NCBI GenBank assembly: GCA_949948825.1
Contig: CATLIJ010000126.1
Coordinates: 1 to 7,200 of the forward strand
DNA length: 7,200 bases
Direction of reading: 5' to 3'
Source of the DNA: an uncultured Clostridiaceae bacterium
GTDB lineage: Bacteria > Bacillota > Clostridia > Lachnospirales > Lachnospiraceae
In this document: in pieces, positions 1 to 6,702 of the stretch
Numbering within the stretch: position 1 is the stretch's first letter
How the letters are laid out: each line of letters opens with the position of its first letter
Translations under genes and position numbers: made by a program
Notes under the pieces: generated by a model
The model's input: the letters and a program-made list of their open reading frames with translations, nothing else
What the model was told of the DNA's origin: nothing
Databases searched by the model: none

Positions 1-3000
1 GAGCCTGGAACCCATTGCAGATGCCAAGCATCAGTCCGTCCCGCTCATAAAGCAGCTTTTCTATCTCTTCTTTTATCACTGCATTCCGGAACACAGCGGC
101 AAAAAACTTGGCGCTTCCCTCCGGCTCATCCCCTGCGGAGAATCCCCCTGGGAACATGACGATCTGAGCTCTGGCAATCTCTTTTTTATAAATCTCCACA
201 GACTGTCTGATATCCTCTGGAGTCAGGTTCTTAAAGACCTGCGTGGTCACACTGGCTCCTGCCCGCTCAAATGCCTTTGTGCTGTCATACTCACAGTTGG
301 TTCCTGGAAATACCGGAATGAATACTCTGGGCTGGGCCAGCTTGTGACTGCATACATACACAGAATCTGCCTTGTATACAGAATCCGGAATTGCCCCGGC
401 CTTCTCTTCTGTCCGGGTGGGGAACACCTTTTCCAGCGGTTTTGTCCACCGCTCTATGGCTTCCTCCATGGAAATGGACACACAGCCATACTCCAGACTG
501 GAGCGGTCTGTCACCTCGCCGATGACTGTATAGGTGATGGCCAGCTCTCCCACCTTTCCTTCTGCCACCTCGCAGACAATATCCCCCCATGCAGCCCCGA
601 AGAAATCTCTTGGGTCCAGATTGTGTTCGATTTTCACGCCCATTTTGTTGCCAAATGCCATTTTGCTCACAGCCGCAGCCAGCCCGTGGCCTTCCACTGC
701 ATAGGCGGACAGGATTCTCCCTGCCTGCATATCCTGCCTTAGCTTGCCATATCCCTCCATGGCCTCCTGATACCTTGGAAGGTCATAATCATCCTTAGGA
801 AGACAAAGAACCACAAGCTTGCTTCCCGCCCGCTTAAGCTCCGGGGTCACAAGCTCCCGGTGGCTTGCAATATCCACAGCAAAGGAAACCAATGTGGGCG
901 GAACATGGATTTGCCCATGCTCTTCATCCTGAAACGTGCCGGACATGCTGTCCTTTCCTCCAATGGACGGCAGCCCGAACCCAAGCTGAGCCTGATAGGC
1001 TCCCAAAAGAGCGGCAAAGGGCAGGCCCCAGCTTTTGGGATCTGATGTCATGCGCCGGAAATATTCCTGGAATGTAAACCGGATCTTTTTAAAGTCTCCT
1101 CCTGCTGCCACAATCTTTGCCACAGAAGACACCACTGCATAAACTGCCCCATGGAACGGGCTCCAGCTGGACAAATCCGGGTCAAATCCATAGCTCATCA
1201 TGGTCACTGTGTCTGTGTTTCCCTTAAGAACCGGCAGTTTGGCAGCCATTACCTGAGTCTCGGTCAGCTGATATTTTCCTCCATAGGGCATAAACACAGA
1301 GCCTGCGCCGATGGAGGAGTCAAACATCTCCACCAGTCCCTTTTGGGAGCATACATTTAAGTCTCCCAGCACCTGAAGCCACTTCTCCCTTATATCCGGC
1401 ACCTCTCTCCTCACAAAAGGACTGTCCGCACGAGACGGGGACACAAGCGCTGCCTCTGCCTCCTGGTGGGCTCCGTTGGTATCCAGAAAACTGCGGCTGA
1501 TATCCACAATTTTCTTTCCCCGCCAATTCATCACCAGTCTGGAAGTGTCTGTCACCTCTGCCACTGGCACTGCCTCTAAGTTCTCCTCTCCTGCATACAA
1601 AAGAAACTGCTCCAGATCCTTTGGAGCAAGCACCACAGCCATGCGCTCCTGAGATTCTGAAATGGCAATCTCCGTTCCGTCCAGTCCTGCATACTTTTTC
1701 GGCACCTTATCCAAATCAATCACAAGCCCTGCTGCCAGCTCTCCGATGGCCACAGACACACCGCCTGCGCCGAAATCATTGCACTTTTTGATCAGGCTGC
1801 TCACCTCCGGACGGCGGAACAGACGCTGGATCTTCCGCTCAGTAGGCGCATTTCCCTTCTGCACCTCTGCGCCGCAAAGCTGGGTGGAAGCTTCTGTGTG
1901 GACCTTGGAGGACCCGGTAGCTCCCCCGATGCCGTCCCTGCCGGTCCGGCCTCCTAAAAGCACGATCACATCTCCAGGATCTGAAGTCATTCTCTTGACA
2001 TATTTTCTCGGAGCCGCCCCCATCACTGCTCCGATCTCCATGCGTTTTGCCGCGTAGTCAGGGTGATAAATCTCTTTTACATATCCAGTGGCAAGACCAA
2101 TCTGATTGCCGTAGGAGCTGTATCCCAGGGCAGCCCCGCCTACCAGCTTCTTTTGGGGAAGCTTTCCCTTCATGGTGGTGTGAAGAGGAGCCGTGGGATC
2201 TGCCGCGCCAGTCACCCGCATTGCCTGATACACATAAGTACGTCCGGAAAGAGGGTCCCGGATGGCTCCGCCAAGACAGGTGGCAGCCCCGCCAAACGGC
2301 TCAATCTCCGTGGGATGGTTGTGTGTCTCATTTTTAAAATTCACCAGCCATTCCTCTGCAGCCCCGTCGATCTCTACAGGAACCACAATGCTGCAGGCAT
2401 TGATCTCCTCTGACTCTTCCAGATCCGAAAGCTTTCCCTCTGCACGCAGCTTCTTCATAGCCAGCAGCGCCAGATCCATCAGGCATACAAACTTATCCTT
2501 CCGGTCTCCATACAGGGCTTTCCGGTCATTGAGATACTGCTCATAGACCTGTTCCATCGGCTCCTTATAATCTCCCTCTTCCAGCACCACATTTTTCAGC
2601 TCAGTGGAAAAGGTCGTATGGCGGCAGTGATCTGACCAGTAAGTATCCAGCACCCGCACCTCTGTCACTGTAGGCTCTCTGTGCTCCTCCCCCTGATAAT
2701 ACTTCTGAATATGAAGAAAATCTGCAAAGGTCATAGCCAGATTCAAAGAATCGTAAAGCTTGCCAAGCTCTTCCGGCCACATTTCACAAAAACCATCCAA
2801 AAGCGCCACATCCTCCGGCACATCAAACTCTGTGGCCAGAGTAAGGGGCTTGTCCTCCCCTGCCTCTCTGGAATCTACAGGATTGATGCAAAAGCCTTTG
2901 ATGCCCTCCTCCTGCTCTTTTGTTAAGTCGCCGGTGAGAACATAGGTAACTGCGGTCCGGATCACCGGCTCCTCATCTTCCTTCAGAAGCTTCACACACT

Positions 3001-3301
3001 GTTCTGCAGAATCTGCCCTCTGGTCAAACTGTCCCGGAAGATATTCCACAGAAAAGCAGGTATCTCCCTCCTGAACCGGAAAAGTTTCCTCATATACAAA
3101 ATCCACCGGGGGCTCTGAAAAAATCGTGGTCAGGGCCTGCCGATACACCTCTTCTGACAGATTCTCCACATCATACCGAATCAAAACCCGGACTCCTGTC
3201 ACTGTATCCATGCCCAGATAACTGCGGATCTCCTCCCAAAGCTCTCTGGCTTTCACTGCAAACTCCGGTTTCTTCTCCACAAACACCCGTCTTACGCTCA
3301 T
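1..3301 (-). CDS. purL: Phosphoribosylformylglycinamidine synthase, single-chain form (3' end beyond window)
   Basis: This enzyme makes formylglycinamidine ribonucleotide (FGAM) from FGAR, glutamine and ATP, the fourth step of de novo purine synthesis, in the cytoplasm. I translated the minus strand from ATG at 3299-3301 and saw 1100 codons with no stop. Motifs in order are WSDHCRHTTF near residues 222-231, THNHPTEIEPFGGAAT at 326-341, GGRTGRDGIGG at 450-460, CNDFGAGG at 507-514 and IGGKDSMSG at 780-788, which together mark the two AIRS-like synthase halves. From about residue 990 a class I glutamine amidotransferase domain follows, with GTNCEYD around C1003, FPGGFSAGDE near 1050 and GICNGFQAL, where C1095 (codon 17-19) is the catalytic nucleophile. 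The His-Glu part of the triad lies beyond the edge. The family is about 1250 residues long, so roughly 150 are missing. All domains sit on one chain, unlike the split PurL/PurQ/PurS system of Bacillus. The start is fixed by AGGAGG eight bases upstream. Identity is very secure. Confidence 0.97.
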   Translation of the reverse strand, partial: MSVRRVFVEKKPEFAVKARELWEEIRSYLGMDTVTGVRVLIRYDVENLSEEVYRQALTTIFSEPPVDFVYEETFPVQEGDTCFSVEYLPGQFDQRADSAEQCVKLLKEDEEPVIRTAVTYVLTGDLTKEQEEGIKGFCINPVDSREAGEDKPLTLATEFDVPEDVALLDGFCEMWPEELGKLYDSLNLAMTFADFLHIQKYYQGEEHREPTVTEVRVLDTYWSDHCRHTTFSTELKNVVLEEGDYKEPMEQVYEQYLNDRKALYGDRKDKFVCLMDLALLAMKKLRAEGKLSDLEESEEINACSIVVPVEIDGAAEEWLVNFKNETHNHPTEIEPFGGAATCLGGAIRDPLSGRTYVYQAMRVTGAADPTAPLHTTMKGKLPQKKLVGGAALGYSSYGNQIGLATGYVKEIYHPDYAAKRMEIGAVMGAAPRKYVKRMTSDPGDVIVLLGGRTGRDGIGGATGSSKVHTEASTQLCGAEVQKGNAPTERKIQRLFRRPEVSSLIKKCNDFGAGGVSVAIGELAAGLVIDLDKVPKKYAGLDGTEIAISESQERMAVVLAPKDLEQFLLYAGEENLEAVPVAEVTDTSRLVMNWRGKKIVDISRSFLDTNGAHQEAEAALVSPSRADSPFVRREVPDIREKWLQVLGDLNVCSQKGLVEMFDSSIGAGSVFMPYGGKYQLTETQVMAAKLPVLKGNTDTVTMMSYGFDPDLSSWSPFHGAVYAVVSSVAKIVAAGGDFKKIRFTFQEYFRRMTSDPKSWGLPFAALLGAYQAQLGFGLPSIGGKDSMSGTFQDEEHGQIHVPPTLVSFAVDIASHRELVTPELKRAGSKLVVLCLPKDDYDLPRYQEAMEGYGKLRQDMQAGRILSAYAVEGHGLAAAVSKMAFGNKMGVKIEHNLDPRDFFGAAWGDIVCEVAEGKVGELAITYTVIGEVTDRSSLEYGCVSISMEEAIERWTKPLEKVFPTRTEEKAGAIPDSVYKADSVYVCSHKLAQPRVFIPVFPGTNCEYDSTKAFERAGASVTTQVFKNLTPEDIRQSVEIYKKEIARAQIVMFPGGFSAGDEPEGSAKFFAAVFRNAVIKEEIEKLLYERDGLMLGICNGFQA

Positions 3302-3309
3302 GGCCGTTT

Positions 3310-3315
3310 CCTCCT
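3310..3315 (-). promoter_or_regulatory. Ribosome binding site of purL
   Basis: The minus strand reads AGGAGG, a full match to the core anti-16S sequence, with eight bases before the ATG at 3299-3301. It settles the purL start, because no other in-frame start nearby has such a site. Confidence 0.9.
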
Positions 3316-3372
3316 AAATAAGAATCCTGCAAAAAACTCCCTGTCAGCATGTTCCGTAAATCTTTGAATTTT

Positions 3373-3401
3373 ATCATAACATAGTTTTTTATATTAGTAA
3401 A
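3373..3401 (-). promoter_or_regulatory. Candidate sigma-A promoter for purL, extended -10
   Basis: On the minus strand TTTACT (3396-3401) stands 17 bases before TATGAT (3373-3378). TG lies one base upstream of the -10 hexamer (3380-3381), giving the extended form TGtTATGAT. The -10 matches the consensus at five of six bases and the -35 at four of six. Transcription would begin near 3366, leaving a leader of about 65 bases before purL. Such matches are common by chance in AT-rich DNA, but spacing, TG and position agree. No PurBox-like operator pair or purine riboswitch core was recognised beside it. Confidence 0.55.
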
Positions 3402-3417
3402 ATTAATATATTTAATT
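3401..3417. repeat. Short AT inverted repeat
   Basis: AATTAA (3401-3406) and TTAATT (3412-3417) form a perfect six-base inverted repeat with a five-base loop. It abuts the proposed -35 element and shares its last base. The stem has no GC pair, so it is poor as an intrinsic terminator. It could be a protein binding site or simply chance in AT-rich DNA. Confidence 0.3.
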
Positions 3418-3463
3418 CTTTTTATAATGCAGTTTAATAAATAAAGGGTGTATTCTCCTGCTT

Positions 3464-4804
3464 CTACTCATTCCGAATCGCGGCCAAAGGACTTAACTTC
3501 ATAGCCCGCAAAGCCGGGAAGAATCCAGCCACCATGCCCACCAAAATGGCAAAACCCACTGCTGCCAGAGAAAGCCAGCCGGGAATCCGGGAAATATCCC
3601 CCGCCTGTCCCACCATCATCTCCCCAATGGACTGAAACCGGTTCATGGCAAAAGAAAGCCCATAACTTAATCCGATTCCAATGACACCTCCTAAAAGTCC
3701 GATGCACCCGGATTCAATCAGAAACATATTGCGGATTGCCCCCATATCGCACCCCAGCACCTTAATCACCCCAATCTCCTTTGTCCGCTCATAAATGGAC
3801 ATCATCATTGTGTTTGCAATGCCAATGGCAGCCACAAAAAGAGAGATTGCTCCAATTCCGCCTAACACTGCCTGAATCATGGCCGACTGCTGCTGTGTCT
3901 GCTCCATCCACTCAGAACTGCTGTAAGCCCGGTACCCCATCTCCAAAAGCTGTTCCTGAACCTCTGCCACATGCTCCATCTTATCCACATTTACAATACA
4001 GGTGCTGTAAACCAAATAAGGTAACGGCTTTCCCTTTTTGTTGACAGGCTGCCCCGGAATCGGCTTTTTCCGGAAAATCCGCTTAATCTGATCTTTTAAG
4101 GCCTCCAGCTCCCCATACACATTGTAAGCATAATTGCCTCCCTCCATCACATCTCCCTCTACCACGCCAGCTGTCTCAATCAGATACTTCTTTGGCTGTT
4201 TGGCTCCGTTTTCTCCCATGGACTGATAATACTGGTCCATGTCAAAAACCACAAACATGGGACGCCCCATAAAATCCACATCCGGCAGCTCTCCAGTGTC
4301 CCAAAAGCCGCTTCCCCTCCGTCCATTACTAAACCACTGAATAATGGAATTGCCGTAAATAATCTTCAGATTCTTCTCCCCCGGCTCCGGCAGACTCCCC
4401 TCCTTCAGGGGAATCTGTTCCAGATATTCCCCTGGAGCGCCAACTAAAGTGGCATTGGTAGAATATTTCCCCTGAATCAGATACACTTCCATTTCCAAAG
4501 TAGGATAAACACTCTCCACATATTCCATCCGCTCCATCTGCCGGATGATATCATCTGTCAAATACTTTTGCTCCTCTTCCCCTCCCCCTCCTCCATAATA
4601 ATAATCCCCCCGGACATTAATGGCAGTCAGGCTGCCAAAAGACTCAATCAGCTCCTGATTCAGCCCCCTCAGCCCAATTCCAAGAGACATCATCACCACA
4701 ATGGATGCTGTGCCAATAACAACGCCAAGGACCGTCAACGCGGTCCTTAGCTTTCTTCTTCGTAAATTGTTAATGCTCATTGCAAGCAGATCTGTCAGCC
4801 TCAT
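3464..4804 (-). CDS. ABC transporter permease, MacB/FtsX family
   Basis: A 446-residue integral membrane protein, usual in length for Gram-positive MacB-type permeases. The N-terminus has the family signature NNLRRRKLRTALTVLGVVIG leading into membrane helix 1 (about 21-45). A large extracytoplasmic MacB_PCD-like domain follows (about 46-308). Three more helices lie near 312-337, 361-387 and 410-430, and the chain ends with the typical PALRAMKLSPLAAIRNE. After helix 2 the cytoplasmic stretch YERTKEIGVIKVLG (338-351) is the conserved FtsX-like segment that contacts the ATPase. Family members transmit ATPase movement across the membrane to drive export or envelope processes (mechanotransmission) rather than opening a classical channel. 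The gene overlaps the preceding stop by ATGA, so translational coupling is likely. Odd is a YYYGGGGGEEE tract at 68-78, early in the outer domain. The substrate cannot be told: antimicrobial peptide, lipid or toxin export are all possible. Confidence 0.93.
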   Translation of the reverse strand: MRLTDLLAMSINNLRRRKLRTALTVLGVVIGTASIVVMMSLGIGLRGLNQELIESFGSLTAINVRGDYYYGGGGGEEEQKYLTDDIIRQMERMEYVESVYPTLEMEVYLIQGKYSTNATLVGAPGEYLEQIPLKEGSLPEPGEKNLKIIYGNSIIQWFSNGRRGSGFWDTGELPDVDFMGRPMFVVFDMDQYYQSMGENGAKQPKKYLIETAGVVEGDVMEGGNYAYNVYGELEALKDQIKRIFRKKPIPGQPVNKKGKPLPYLVYSTCIVNVDKMEHVAEVQEQLLEMGYRAYSSSEWMEQTQQQSAMIQAVLGGIGAISLFVAAIGIANTMMMSIYERTKEIGVIKVLGCDMGAIRNMFLIESGCIGLLGGVIGIGLSYGLSFAMNRFQSIGEMMVGQAGDISRIPGWLSLAAVGFAILVGMVAGFFPALRAMKLSPLAAIRNE

Positions 4805-6630
4805 TCATCCTCATCCTCATCTGATTCCAAAGCCGCCTTTGCCTTCCGGCGCTTTACCAGGGTCACAATCCCAATTACCAAAACTGCGGCAACAGCCAGA
4901 GATACCGGCAAAACCATTTTCTGGTTCTTTTCCAGAAATGCCGCCACAGCTCCCTTTTCCTCCACAGGCTGCTCCTCAAAAAAGCCAGCGTCAATATCCT
5001 CCATGGAGGACATATCCTCTGTGACAAACAAGGTCAGTTCCTTTTCCTCTGTAAATACAGTCCCGTTTTCGTCCTCATAGGAAATCACAACCTTCACCTT
5101 GCCTTCGTCTTCTGTGGGCGCTGTGCCTGTCACCATACAGTCCACATTCCCGGTCTCCCCTGGCTTGATGTTGCCCACATAAGTATCTGTGGCCTGAATG
5201 GAGTCAGCCTCAAAGGCAGCAGTCACATTATAAAGCATCACTTTGCCTGTATTGTTGATTCCAAACATAATGTTGGTCTCACCGCCTACAGTGATGGAGT
5301 CTGGCATCACCTCAAATGTTCCGGTGCTCAGCCTTGCAATCTGCTTCACCGGAATATCCACCACCAGGCTTTCCTCTGCATTCTTGTACTCCGGACTGTC
5401 AAACTTTGTTTTAATGGTCAGGCCGTAGGAGCGCTGGTCCACTCCCGGACGGGACAAAAGCTTATATTTCAGCTCAGTGACACCCCCCGGAGGCAGGGAA
5501 TTTAAGGCCACAGAAGAGGACCCTGACTCTGTGGTAAACACTGCGCTGTCAGACACCTTCTCAGATTCCATGGAAAAGAGCAGGTTCGTGGCGCCGATAT
5601 CACTGGAAGCATTTTTAATCTTCAGGACCAGTTCAAACTCCTCCCCTGCAATGATGGTCTCCGGAATCGTGGCAAAGCCATCCACAATAATCCTGGCCCT
5701 GGTACGGTCATGCTCATTAAACTCCCCGTACTCATCCTCCTTCTCCTTATTATGAATCCGCACATAAAAGGAAGTCTCAAAGGTCTCAAGGGCATCCCCA
5801 TTGGAGCTGTCAGAATAATAAATCTTCATGGAAATAGGATAATAGCCGCTGTAAGCGTCCTCCCTTATGGCAAAGCTGTAACCCAAATCCACGGTCTCAT
5901 CCTTTTCAATCTTCTCAAACATACGGTCATAATTCACATCATTAATCTCAAAGGGAAATTTTTCCGTCTCAGCCGCAGGCACAATGGACGCCTTCACCCG
6001 GTACACAGTGGCAGAGCTGTTGTTGCGCATGCGAATGGCAAAATTCATCACATTGGGATAAGAGCCGTCCGGCGTGCTCTGTCCTTCTCCCAAGACAAAA
6101 TCATAGGTTTTGGCATCCTCCTCATCCTCATCTGACGTACTGGTGGAATGAGTAATCCACACCCGGATATCCTCGTACACACACCGCCCGTACTGGCCGT
6201 CATCATCCTTGATTCCAATTTCAATGGGGACTGTGTAATATCCGTCCTGAAGGTCCCGTCTGACCCTGCCAGATAAAGAAACAGACTTATCATCCCCGGC
6301 CCGGATCTTTCCCACGCTCTTCCAGTTCTCAAAGGTTGAGTCTGTCACTTCAAAAGGAAAAGCATATCCAAACTTTAAATCATCTTCATCCTCATCTCCA
6401 ATATCCACTCCGTCATCACAAAACCGTACCGCAAACTCCCCGTCCTCCCCGGATTTGTTCCTTAACCGGAAGGAAACCGTCATCTGTTTGCCAGTCTTGC
6501 CAGTCGGTACCTTGGTGGTGGTAATCCACTCATTGTAAGCCTGGGCCTCCAAAAGCCCGGTAACTGGCATTGTACCCACCATCCAAAGAATTGCAAAACA
6601 CAATGCCAGCCAGCGTCTCCACTCTTTCAT
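4801..6630 (-). CDS. Secreted membrane-anchored multi-module protein, COG1361/NEW3/CARDB-like; putative exporter adaptor
   Basis: This 609-residue protein has a signal peptide (MKEWRRW, hydrophobic core about 7-26, probable cleavage after AQA at 29-31). A long extracellular part follows, then one membrane helix near 572-592, KRRK, and a short acidic cytoplasmic tail ending DEDEDE. The outer part looks like four beta-sandwich modules, roughly 32-165, 174-295, 315-425 and 430-540. Modules 1 and 2 are clearly related: both have FPFE, then a charged stretch, then GYY with P and I two to four residues later, and end in V-W/R-I. Modules 3 and 4 show the 'NN/NAS...N-V/L' and 'PPGG' or 'KPGET' turns typical of COG1361, NEW3 or CARDB domains. 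No enzyme motif is seen. Lying between an ABC ATPase and a MacB-type permease, it may act outside as adaptor or substrate binder in place of MacA; this is inference. ATG at 6628-6630 is chosen because AGGAAAGAGG precedes it; a GTG at 6652-6654 would add eight residues but lacks a good site. Confidence 0.75.
   Translation of the reverse strand: MKEWRRWLALCFAILWMVGTMPVTGLLEAQAYNEWITTTKVPTGKTGKQMTVSFRLRNKSGEDGEFAVRFCDDGVDIGDEDEDDLKFGYAFPFEVTDSTFENWKSVGKIRAGDDKSVSLSGRVRRDLQDGYYTVPIEIGIKDDDGQYGRCVYEDIRVWITHSTSTSDEDEEDAKTYDFVLGEGQSTPDGSYPNVMNFAIRMRNNSSATVYRVKASIVPAAETEKFPFEINDVNYDRMFEKIEKDETVDLGYSFAIREDAYSGYYPISMKIYYSDSSNGDALETFETSFYVRIHNKEKEDEYGEFNEHDRTRARIIVDGFATIPETIIAGEEFELVLKIKNASSDIGATNLLFSMESEKVSDSAVFTTESGSSSVALNSLPPGGVTELKYKLLSRPGVDQRSYGLTIKTKFDSPEYKNAEESLVVDIPVKQIARLSTGTFEVMPDSITVGGETNIMFGINNTGKVMLYNVTAAFEADSIQATDTYVGNIKPGETGNVDCMVTGTAPTEDEGKVKVVISYEDENGTVFTEEKELTLFVTEDMSSMEDIDAGFFEEQPVEEKGAVAAFLEKNQKMVLPVSLAVAAVLVIGIVTLVKRRKAKAALESDEDEDE
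4805..4818 (-). promoter_or_regulatory. Ribosome binding site of the permease, inside the upstream acidic tail codons
   Basis: The last codons of the upstream gene read GATGAGGATGAGGATGAA before TGA. They encode its acidic tail and also place GAGG four bases (4809-4812) and ten bases (4815-4818) before the permease ATG at 4802-4804. With the ATGA overlap this supports re-initiation by terminating ribosomes. Confidence 0.65.
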
Positions 6631-6637
6631 GCCTCTT

Positions 6638-6647
6638 CCTCTTTCCT
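6638..6647 (-). promoter_or_regulatory. Ribosome binding site deciding the start of the modular protein
   Basis: The minus strand reads AGGAAAGAGG with seven bases before ATG at 6628-6630. The in-frame GTG at 6652-6654 has no comparable purine-rich sequence at the right distance. This favours the shorter 609-residue product, whose signal peptide also then begins with the expected short positive segment. Confidence 0.65.
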
Positions 6648-6680
6648 GCCGCACTTTGCTGCGTCAACTTGGTAGCTTTG

Positions 6681-6702
6681 GGAAGCCTCCGCTCAAGCTT
6701 CC
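6681..6702. repeat. Inverted repeat across the end of the ATPase gene
   Basis: GGAAGC (6681-6686) and GCTTCC (6697-6702) are perfect complements separated by ten bases, and the ATPase stop codon (6693-6695) lies in the loop. No T run follows in the minus direction, so it does not look like a terminator. It may be a small RNA stem within the operon message, or chance. Confidence 0.3.

Larger units (their letters stand above)
3302..3463. other. AT-rich spacer between exporter permease and purL
   Basis: These 162 bases separate the permease stop from the purL start and are the only substantial gap in the window. The part from about 3361 to 3445 is strongly AT-rich, unlike the balanced coding DNA on both sides. 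It holds the candidate purL promoter, a weak inverted repeat at 3401-3417 and the purL ribosome binding site. I found no GC-rich hairpin followed by a T run in the minus direction, so where the exporter transcript ends is not clear. Confidence 0.8.

Noticed and set aside
344..742. Plus-strand open frame of 132 codons
   Set aside because: It is the opposite strand of the purL C-terminal part, where amidotransferase motifs prove the minus frame.
3302..3372. Purine riboswitch or PurBox operator before purL
   Set aside because: The leader is about 65 bases, I saw no conserved three-way-junction core, and no paired CCGAAC-like boxes flank the promoter.
3171..3377. Minus-strand open frame of 68 codons overlapping the purL start
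   Set aside because: It begins inside the proposed -10 region, has no ribosome binding site and runs out of frame through purL, whose own start is far better supported.
3401..3463. Intrinsic terminator for the exporter operon
   Set aside because: The only inverted repeat has an all-AT stem of six pairs and no convincing T tract follows in the minus direction.
5710..6135. Plus-strand open frame of 141 codons
   Set aside because: It lies wholly antisense to a coding region with clear protein modules and has no recognisable motif.
6652..6654. GTG start giving a 617-residue modular protein
   Set aside because: It has no good ribosome binding site and would put an extra charged segment before the signal peptide; ATG at 6628-6630 is better on both counts.
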